Shown here piece by piece: positions 35,293 to 44,730 of a DNA stretch of 64,000 nucleotides. The position numbers and the translations under genes are program-made. This DNA is from Thecaphora thlaspeos. Taxonomy: Eukaryota > Basidiomycota > Ustilaginomycetes > Urocystidales > Glomosporiaceae. Below the pieces are notes generated by a model that was not told where the DNA came from, did no database searches, and saw only the letters and a program-made list of their open reading frames with translations. Numbering within the stretch: position 1 is the stretch's first letter; each line of letters opens with the position of its first letter. The stretch is taken from positions 620,001 to 684,000 of the forward strand of contig UWYS01000001.1 of the NCBI GenBank assembly GCA_900291925.1, in the 5' to 3' direction.

Positions 35293-38108
35293 ATGGCTGC
35301 AACAAGGGCGCAGGCAGAGGCATCCAAGTCGACACCTGCTTCCACCCCCGCCAAAGATGTCCGCACGACACCCACCGCAGCAGCTGCAGCGCTAGCAGCG
35401 TCAACACCGTCGTCGGTAGAAGGCTCAGCCCCGGCTCGCCGTACGACGACCCGGACTCGCAAGATCCCCAGCCGGTTGCTCCCCTCGCCCTCTCCGCCAC
35501 CCTCGCGACCGAGCTCCTACCACAACCCAAGCAAGGCTGCAAGGAGCGGCAAGGAGGCGGGCGCGAGCATTTCTTCGACGCCGGCTGCCAATTCGAGCAA
35601 CGTCGTCACTAACATTACTACCAGCAGCATCACCGCCACCACCAAGAGCAAGAAGAGCAGTCGGCACAGCCTCGACCCGGCGTCCACTCCTTCTGGCAGC
35701 TCGGAGCAGGCCGTCTCGACCAGAGCCGAAGGCTCTAAGCCTTCGGGCAGCGCGCTGGCCGATGGCGAGGACGAGGCTTCGGCAGAGGTGCTCGGGCTCG
35801 GCAAGAGAAAGAGAAGGTGAGTAGAAGCAGCCAACGGTCTGCTTCACCGACGGGCTCGTCTGGCGAAATTGCGACCCTGACTCCTCGCATCTTTTTGTCC
35901 TATCCCCCCCCCCCCCCTTTTCCTTCCAACAGGCCTAGTTCGATGATCCAGGCGCCCTCGACATTGACGGTCCGCGACGCTCCTTCGCCCGCTGGACAGC
36001 TCCACGGCAAAGGAAAGAAGAGGACCGAAGCGGGATCTTGCGACAACAATCAGGAGCGCACCATCGCAAGAAGCGGGCCGCTCGGCCACTCCGTCAAAGG
36101 ACGCGGACGGCTGTCGAAGGGAGGCAGCGAGAGGCGGTCGGCGTTGTCAGCTCTTTCCGAGCAGAACGCTGACGAGTCCGACGGTGGCTTTTGCGCAGGA
36201 TCGGCGATGGAGGACTCGGACATGGAGTTGGATGGGTTGATGATCCATGGTCGCTCCTTTGCGCACCTCCCAGGCTTGCTGCAGGACTCGGAGCTCTCGC
36301 CGCCTCCGCTGCTGACGCGGAGTGGAACGGTGCCCCGCATCCGCATTCCTCGCGAGCTGACGCAGCGCGCCACATTCACCAAGGGAGGCCTAGTCAGTGT
36401 GTCGCCCGAATGCAGCGGCAAGAAGGCGCGGTTCGGCCTGCAGGGATTCGGAGGCCAACTAGGCAACAGCTATCTACCACGCCATCCATCGGCCGCCTCG
36501 GCGATAGCTGGCGATGTTCCGCCCGCCGCGTCCCTGCATCATTCCTGGAGGATGCTAGAGAACCGTCAAGTCCATGGCCCGGCTCCGCGAGATGGACTCG
36601 GCCCCTTCATCCACGGCAACGACACAGCGGCGCTCCCGCCCATGGTCCTCTCCGATGCTGGGTCGGACCAGGAGGACGACGAGGAGGACTTCCACCAAGC
36701 GATGCTGGACGGTGACTTCGACATGTTTGACTCTCAGCAGCCAGAACTCGCGTATGGCGAGGCGTCGGACCACCCCCTCGAGCTCAAGGGCGACGGCGGC
36801 TATGTGGACGACACCCCGGCCACCACCCCGCGCAGCCCCCAGTCTCACTGCGACATGTCGGTGCCGGACAGCCCCAGTTTCAATAACGACGAGGCCAGGG
36901 CAAAGGGCAACCAGAGGGGCAGGGATGCATCGGAGGCCCGCGCGTCGGCCTTTGCCAGCATTCAGGATGCTGTCTTTGCCCATGCGCTGCCCACGACCCT
37001 GGTAGGCGCCGACAAACCCCACCAGCACGCCGGTTCGCTGACTCTCTCGTTGCCTTACTCGCCCGAGGCTGCTACACCTCCCAGCTTGCGCAACGTCGAC
37101 GCCGAGGGCACCCTTGCTGTCGAGACCGGCCAGACCGAATCGGCGGCCGACACCTTTGCGACACCTATCGTATCGCGTCGTCTTCATGTCCCCGACAGCG
37201 AGGCCAAGACCGTTGGCCTTCCGATGACGATGAAGTTAAGTGGTCTGGGCGACGACGCGCCTGGTGCTTCGCAGTTCCTGCAATTCAGCCCGGGCATCGA
37301 GATCGACTCACCGCTGCTCGGCCCGGCTCTCGGTCTGGACATGGCAGCCGGCAAGGCGTCGCAGCCCGCCAGCCCGTTTATCGCGGGGTCAGCGAACGAG
37401 ACTGCGCTGGAGGCCCCTGCCGCCATGTTGTTGGCCGAGGCTGAGGCCGAGACGAGCAAGGAGGCATCTTCATCGAAGCCCGCCATCAGCGCCATCCCTT
37501 CGAGCGCGGTCAGCAAGCCTGCGACGCAGGTGTCCACACCGGCGCCGGTGCCTGCCGCCGCGCCCGCACCTCCCGCGCCGAGCCGGACGGCGGAAGTCAA
37601 GTCCTTGGCCTCCACCGCGATGATGGGTCGCCGGACCGCGCCGAACCATCCGCCGCCTCGGCACATCAGCTTCACTGTCCGAAGCGTCGACCCGCTGCTG
37701 GCTCCGAGTGGACCCTCCCGTGTCGTGGTCCCGCCGTCCAGCCGCACGGCGGTGACGCCTCCGGCGCAAAAGGCGACGGCGACGGCGACGGCGCCCGCTG
37801 TGGACCGCACGCCCGACCTCATCTATGGCGGCGGCAGCACCTCGTCTGAGGCGAGCTCGGGATCCGCCAGTCCTGCATCGAGGACCGAGAGCGACGTGGC
37901 CGCCGACGCCGAGGTCGAAAGCCTGCTGTTCGGCGCACCCGAAAAGCTGGACCTCCGGGAGCTGGACCAGGTGTGGGGCGGAGTGCCCGCTCATCGGGAA
38001 GCCGGACTATCGCTTAAGCTCGAGACAACTGGCGCCACGGCGGTCTCGGCTCCCGCTCTTCGCCGAGCCAAAGTCACCCGTCTCCACGTCGACCTCACGC
38101 CCAAGTAG
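35293..38108 (+). CDS. Disordered, acidic-patch protein of unknown function
   Basis: Not recognised. Exons 35293-35816 and 35933-38108 encode 899 residues. The intron (GTGAGT...TTCCAACAG) contains a 14-C run in its pyrimidine tract and splits the basic cluster KRKRRPSS, a good nuclear-localisation candidate at about residues 171-178. The N-terminal 170 residues are Ser/Thr/Ala-rich. The middle has a strongly acidic block DQEDDEEDFHQAMLDGDFDM followed by SP/TP repeats. The C-terminus is Ala/Pro-rich and ends in a more structured segment containing LLFGAPEKLDLRELDQVWGG. The NLS plus acidic patch suggests a chromatin or transcription factor partner; this is inference only. No DNA-binding domain was seen. 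Confidence 0.82.
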
Positions 38109-38996
38109 ACGGACGGCCCCATGCTGCCGTCGAATGGCCAACGAAAGTCCTCGGATCCTGGCCTGACCCGCCTACGTTCTGCAGCTGCGCTGTGAATGGC
38201 TTCGCCCTCGCTGATGGACCCTGCCCTACATTCACCGATCAGGCGTCGTCTCGCCCCTTACTACTCGGCCCTTCGTCTCCCCTGTAAAAGTACAAATATT
38301 ATACAAACTCCCAGCTCCCCAAGCCCCCACCGCTTTGCTTAGCCTCTTAATCGTCCCGGTCATTCTCTCTCTCCCTCTTAGTCTCATCCCACCCGAAAAT
38401 GAAAGAAGGAAGCTATCCCTGGCCTCCCCGGTGCTATTTCACAACAGAAGAAAGCTTGCAGTGCCTGTGTGAGATCGCCTGCTTGTGTCCAGCGTCACAG
38501 GGAAGCGTGCCGACGGCGTGAGAGGGTTGACGGCGGGAAAGCGGGAATCCTGACCGTGTCTATCAAGCGGAGCGGCCGAGTCGGCGCTGCGTCATCGTTG
38601 GGTAAGGGTACGAGGCGAGACGACCGGGGCGCTGAGAGTGGAGGTGACGTCGGGTGCAGGGCAGTTCTGAGCCCGGCTCGCCCCTCGCTCCATCCAGCCC
38701 CGGCTTTCTTCATCCTCGGTCGCCAACGTGCCTCTTTGCCTACCCTCCTCGCTCTACCTCTTTTCTGAATCACATAAACGAGTCTATTCTCTTCACGGCA
38801 GCGGCCTGCACCACTGTGGCTTTGTCTGAAGGGGCCGTTCATCGCCATAACCGCCACCTTGCAGCAGGCCGCACGGCGCCTGCAGTCCACCTTGGGCTCG
38901 CGTGCTGCTCTGGCCGCTCCGACTTTCATCGTCACACCCATCCTCCCATTGCGTCACATCCGCGGCGCCCATCCGGTGCTCTTTTCGACGCCCAAC
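38109..38996. other. Intergenic region and possible non-AUG N-terminal extension
   Basis: Holds the 3' UTR of the preceding gene and the 5' region of the glycosylase gene. From 38778 to 38996 the frame of the downstream gene is open without an ATG and encodes a basic, acid-free peptide (see findings). Confidence 0.5.
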
Positions 38997-41358
38997 ATGC
39001 CCGCTAGGACGGTGGCCACCAGGTCTGGCGGTTCCAGGCCCACGGCGTCGGCTGCGGCTGCGCGCTCGCCGGTTGCTGCTCCAACCACTAGGAAGCGGAC
39101 GCGGTCCTCGTCCAGCGCCGCAACGGCCTCGCCGACAAAGTTGGATCCCGACATACCGCCCCCCTCATTCATGTTGCAGTCCACCAACGAATCACCTGCC
39201 AAGCGTACCAGGACCTCGAACGGCAGCGGCCGCGTCAAACTCGAGGATGGAGCAGAGGAAGAGACAGCAGAACGAGCCGCCTCCCCTCCTCCCATTAAGA
39301 TCGAGAAGGAAGAGCAAGCAGACGACAAGACCCCTTCGTCATCGCCGCGCAAGCAAACGACGGCAGAAAAGAAGCTGGCGGCCTACAAGGCGTCTAGCCA
39401 GGGCAGTCCCTTTCCCGATCACCCGCTGCCCACGGCCGAAGAGGCGGAGCGCGTCGCCTGGATCCTGGGCGAGCACCACGGCTACAAGCGCGAGAGCGAG
39501 GGCGGGCGCGGTCTGCCCCAGTATACGACGCCGCGCGGTGATAACAAGTGGGGTGGATGCGGTGACGTCGCCTCGGTGCTCGATGCCACGATCCGGACCG
39601 TGCTGTCGTGCAACACGTCCGGGCGCAACTCGACAGCGGCGCATCGCAGCCTGACGGAGCGCTTCGGCCAGCAGAACTGGCAGGCCATCCTCGATGCCGA
39701 CGAGTCGGACGTCGTCGATGCGCTCCGCTGCGGTGGGCTAGCTAACAACAAGACAAAGACGATCCGCGGCATTCTGCGCAACACAAAGGAGCGACACGGC
39801 GTCCTCTCGCTCGACCATCTCCACCAGGCGACCGACGACGAGATCATGCAGGAGCTCGTTTCGTTCAACGGCGTCGGTCCCAAGGTGGCCAGCTGCGTCC
39901 TCGCCTTTTGCATAGGACGGCAGAGCATGGCGGTCGACACGCACGTCTTCCGCCTCTGCAAGGCGTTGGGGTGGGTCCCCGAAAAGGCCAACCGCGACCA
40001 AACCTACTACCACCTCCACGAGCGCATCCCCGGCCACCTCAAGTACCCGCTCCACGTCCTGCTCATCAAGCACGGCAAGATGTGCGACAACTGCTCCGCC
40101 AAGGGCTTTGCCACGGTCAAAGAGGAGCTGCCATCATCGGACGAGTCCGCGGCCGAGGACGTCGACAAGAAGCCGGCCGACCAGAACGAGGCAGCGGTCA
40201 AGGGGGAGGTCAAAGTCGAGGGCGACGCCCCTCCGGTTGATCGGAGCAAAGGCAGACCGTGTCCTCTGAGGGCCGCCGGTCTGCTGGGACGCAAGGGCAA
40301 AGCGCTGAAGCCGAAAGTGGAGCAAGACAGCAGAGTCAGCGTCAAACAGGAGGCGGGGCCACCGGGATCAGCCAACCCAGAGTCGCTATCACGTCGCCGT
40401 GGCACATCGTCGGCCGTCAAGACCGAGATCAAAGAGGAAGCGAGCGTCAACGATACCGACGAATCGGGCCCCACCTCTGCGCAGGAAGCGCTGGAAAAGG
40501 CCCAGGCAATGTCGAGCGAAGATCTGATGAAGTGCATCCAAAAATTGCGAGGGACGCGGAGCAAGAACCCGCTGAGCGACGACCTGAAGAAGAAGAGGTG
40601 CGTGGGTCACTCCTCTCGCTTTGCCCTTGCTCTTGCTTCCTCCCATCATTCGTCCTGTGTAATGACCTGTCTTCACTCTCCACATCGTCCCATCCTCGAC
40701 ACACAAACGCATACACAGATACACGCTGGAACTGAGCCACGGCAAGTCGCTTTCGGCGGAACAACGCAAGCGCGTCTTTTCCATCTTCGAGGCGAATATG
40801 AAGGACATGTATCGCAACTCTACGCTCGGCTGGAAACCCACCAACAAGAAAAAGGAGCTCTTCCACCCCGACTCGCGATTCCTCATCATCCGACCGCCCG
40901 ATGTCGGCGCCGAGATTGCCGGATACGTAATGTGGCGATTCGATACCGAGCTTTGCAACCGAGACGATCCCGTCCTCGCAGAGGAAAGGGGAAAGGAGGA
41001 TAGAGAGGTCGAGATTTCCTACCTGTAAGTCTCTTCCCTGCCATCGCCGTCGTCCACATCGACCCAAGGAACTGACAAGGCTACCATATTTTACTCTCTC
41101 ATCGCGACGTCCAATGTCCTGGCGCGCAGGTACGAAATCCAAGTATCCACTTCCCACCAGCGAGCAGGGCTCGGACGCGATATGATGCAAATCCTCTACG
41201 ACCTCACCTCTCACCTTGGCCTCAAGAAGGTCATGCTGACCGTCTTCAACGCCAACAAGACGGTCTTCCAGTTCTACCGCTCGGAAGGATACGAGGTCGA
41301 CCTCGTCTCACCTTCGAACGATGACGTCGACTACCAAATCATGTCGAAGCGGACATAG
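38997..41358 (+). CDS. HhH-GPD DNA glycosylase fused to NatD-type histone N-acetyltransferase (Naa40)
   Basis: Exons 38997-40597, 40719-41024 and 41130-41358, 711 residues. The first half is an endonuclease III-like base-excision glycosylase: CGDVASVLDATIRTVLSCNTS from about 185, then the helix-hairpin-helix FNGVGPKVAS with Lys296 and AVDTHVFR with Asp314. Their 18-residue spacing equals that of Lys120 and Asp138 in E. coli Nth, so a bifunctional glycosylase/AP lyase is expected. Only C363 and C366 remain of the usual four Fe-S cysteines. A linker of about 130 residues follows, then a complete GNAT domain of the NatD family (YTLELSHGKSLSAEQ, MKDMYRNSTLGWK, FDTELC, acetyl-CoA loop Q646-RAG-LG, KKVMLTVFNANKTVFQFYRSEGYE), which in other eukaryotes acetylates the N-terminus of histones H4 and H2A. 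No stop or intron separates the halves. Confidence 0.88.
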
Positions 41359-41898
41359 ACCAGTCGTTGGAATAGAACAGGGATAAAGAGAAATATGTGA
41401 TCTCGTTTCTGAAACCCTTGTTGGTGTATGACCCGGCCCCTGTCGTGCATCGTCGACCGCGAGGCTACTGAAAGCAGATTGCACTCGCTGCCTACATCGT
41501 GCCGGCATGCTGGTGTGGAAGCATGTGTATGTGATTGCGTGCGCCCGCGACTGATGTGGCTGCTACGGCGAAAGCAGAAGAGATAGATGCAAGACAGGAG
41601 CTAAACGAGAAATTGCAGGTGAGATGAAGATGAAGCGTGGGATATCATAATGATGGAAGGGCAGGTCTGGCCAAAATCGGAGCGCTGCGTGGTATGCTTC
41701 GAGCGCGCGATGAATCGGGGACAATGTAAGCATGATGCGAGAGAGGAGACGAGGCAGACAGGTATGTGTGGAATGTGGTAGAGGGCAATTGCCCGAGATA
41801 GTGATGCTGCTGCTGATCCCATGAGTGCTGCTGTGCTGCTAGGGATGCCCAAATGTTCCGAGGCGTGTCAAGGTGACGGTGGCGGTCGGGCGATTCCC
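41359..41898. other. Convergent intergenic region
   Basis: Lies between the 3' ends of the glycosylase-NatD gene and Cdc25. Nothing beyond UTR-like sequence is visible. Confidence 0.5.
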
Positions 41899-44730
41899 TC
41901 ACCGGGTCATGATGTTGGCCGTAGTGCCGGCCCTTTGCATGACCCGGCGGCTCAGCGAGCCGGTGCGAGCGCCTGGCTGCGGGAACGACGGGCCGGCCAA
42001 GAGCATCGCGGTGGGCCTCCGTGATCCGACGGCGGCACAGGGACTGTTGCCAACCTCTTCTTCGAACGACGAGTCGCCGACGCTGCCGAAGCTTGTGTCT
42101 ACCGCGCTGGCCGCGTTGAGGCCGCTGGCGAGATGGGAGCCCAGCCGAGCGCCTCCGGCGGCGGCGCAGGGCGAGTCCTCGAGCGACAGGTCCTCTTCCT
42201 GAATGCTTGGGTTGCCGAGGTGGCTGCGGGTGTGGCCGTTGGCGCTGTTCTTGCTCTCGCCGTAGGTAAAACTGCGGTGGCGGGCAAATTGCTTGCGGAA
42301 GCCGTTGAGCTCGGCCGAGCGCCGATCCTGGTAGCGAGGGTCGTCCATCTGGATGTACTGTTGCGGCTCGCAGATGGACGAGTAGGTCCGGAAGTACTCG
42401 CAGTAGCCTCCCTGAAGCACGTAGATCTCGGGAAAGTGGCAATCGGGATAGTCTTGGGCGAGCGCGCGGTCCGCCTGCCGCAGGGCCAGAGCCATCGACG
42501 GTGCCCGCTTGCAGCTGAATTCGCAGTGAAAGACGATGACGTGCTTCCGGAGGTTGCCGTGGACGTCGGGCTTGCCGCTCTGCGACCGGACGGGCAGCGC
42601 CTTGCCATTGGCGTGCTGGCCCTGGCCGGGCGAGAGGAAGTGTTTCTTGACCTTTTCCATTGTGCCGAGGTTGATCGCGCCGGGAACGTGGCCTCCGTCG
42701 AACTCGTAGCCGAAGCGGCAGTCGACGACATTGTAGCTCGTGATGCGATCGTCGAATTTGCCTCCTAGGAGGTCCGTTAGCGTGTGAGACGAGATACGCA
42801 CCAGCCCGTCTTCCTTGACGGTGAAGCAGGGGAGAATCTTGCCCTCCTTCTCTGACGCTCCAAACCCTGGCATGCCCTCAGCCCCAAAAGGCGAGCCGAC
42901 TTGCTGAGCCACCTCGTCGAGACCCAGATCGTCGACCATGTTCTCGCCGGTGCGCGATCCGCTCCGCTTTAAGCCCGTCCCGTATCCGAGTGGGGAGCTG
43001 TCGTCCTTGCTGGCGCGTCGGAGGCCGGGTCGTGGCTTGGCGCGAGACTTGGGCGCGATGGGCGAGCCGTTGGCATCGGCCAGCTCGCCGTAGCTGAGCA
43101 TCGAGGCCGCTTTCCTCTCGGGCGAGGCGGGAGGTATCCGCCCCAACGTGGCTAGGCTACGTCCGGAGAGGAAGCTCGAGTTGTCCATCGCCGAGTGGCA
43201 TCGCCGAGGCGCCGGTGCGGTCGGCCTCGTCACTGACGTCACCCCGGGCATACCGAGCACTGGATATGCGCTCTTCAGCGGTCTGTCGCCAGGGATCAGA
43301 GATGGCCTCTTGCTGTACGGATTCGACCGCTTGCCAAGCGAGGTGCGCGACGAGGCGACGGCGAGGGACCCTTGTGTCGGGACGCAAGCCGTGGAATGCG
43401 TCTTTTCGAAGGTCCTGAAGCCCAGAGACGCGAGCCGCGGCGGCACCATGCGGTTGGATGGCGACGAGACCGGCGAGGACGACAAGCTCGCCATCAGGTT
43501 GGGTCGAGGCCCGCCGCTCAGTCCGGTCGCCTTCTTCGCCGCAACAACGACCTGATGGGCCGGCGACTGAGGGTCGAAAAAGTAGCCGCCGATCCCGTCC
43601 TCCTTGGACGGAGACGGCGTCGGGTACTCGATGATCGTGTCGAACGCCGAATGCTCGGCTTCTGCTCCCTGATCGCAGAAGAGCGAGTCGGACGAAGCTG
43701 CCCGGGATCGCGGCTTCCGCATGCACTTCGCAGTGGAAAGACTCGAATCGGACTGTAGCGAGAGCGGGATCGGGAAGGCGGGGTCAGGGTTAACTACTGG
43801 TCGCTAGGCAATGGTCCTTGGCCTGGCGCGTGTCGACGGCGAAATCTGCATGCAACTCACGAGTCGATGCTTGGGCCCGGAGCGAGATGCACGCTGGGAG
43901 TCGAGGTCGGCCCGTGCGTCCTCTGTGAAGCACTTGAGGAGCGCCGGACGCGATCTTTGAGAGGCCAGAGAGGCGTTGACCTTTAGGCTGACGGGGCGGG
44001 CGGGGACGACCTTCTGATCGCCGTCCGTCTGGCGCGAGGGTAGCGACGAAGGCCGGCGCTTCGGCGGCGGCTCCTTGTCAGAGCTGCTTAGTAGCTCGTC
44101 TTCCTGCTCCGAAGTTTTCATTTCGTTGAGCGAAAGCTCCGTCCCGAAGAGACGACCGAGCGAAGAGGTCGCGGGAGGGCCGGCCCGCTCGCCTAGTCGA
44201 CGATTGCCTTGGGCCAGCGGCGAAGGACCGTTTGAGCTAGCCTCGGATTTCCGCCTGGATTCGGCCAGGCTGAGCATCAGGCCGAGCATCGCCTGCGAAG
44301 GCGACCTGGATCCCTTGACGGGCGGCGAGATGTCCATGTCCACGGGCGAGCTGAGCTTGGCCGCCAGGCCGGGCGAGCGCGTGTTGAGGAAGGTCCCCAT
44401 GGCCGCGCCCAGGCTGGGACCCTGCCGCGGCGAGGCGCGCTCGCTGGTTCTTGTCGTCGAAGGGCCGGCCGCTGCCTGGATGGAACTGGTGTTGGCTACA
44501 GTGCCGGCACCAAAGGCAAAGCTGGAGCCGAAGATATTGTTGTGGGTCTGGCCGCCGAGGCGCAGCTGGGGCACCTGCATGCCGTCGAAGGAGGAAGAGA
44601 TGGACATCGAGGAGCCGAAGGAGCGGTCGAAGTCGGCGGGAAGTTCTTCTTGCGTGTAGCTGGGCGAAGGTGGTTGGTCAAAGTCGAAACGAGCTGGTGG
44701 TCCCATTGGGGAGGACAGGAGCGCCATCAT
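41899..44730 (-). CDS. CDC25: Cdc25-type M-phase inducer phosphatase
   Basis: Dual-specificity phosphatase that activates Cdk1 by removing inhibitory phosphates. Exons 44730-43861 and 43752-41899, 907 residues; the 108-nt intron is phase 0 (GTGAGT...CGCTACAG). Two ATGs in a row start the protein (44730, 44727). The N-terminal 550 residues are disordered and rich in SP/TP sites, the usual regulatory region. The rhodanese-fold catalytic domain begins near ISSHTLTDLLGGKFDD and includes YNVVDCRFGYEFDGGHVPGA, then the active-site loop HCEFSCKR with Cys700 and Arg706 (C-x5-R), followed by PEIYVLQGGYCEYF, a Cdc25 signature. The C-terminal tail, Ser-rich, is longer than in yeast Mih1. All key residues are present. 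Confidence 0.95.

Noticed and set aside
40509..41358. Independent NatD gene starting at the internal ATG
   Set aside because: Possible, but the upstream glycosylase frame has no stop before this point, so a separate NatD gene would leave the glycosylase without an end. Kept only as an alternative.
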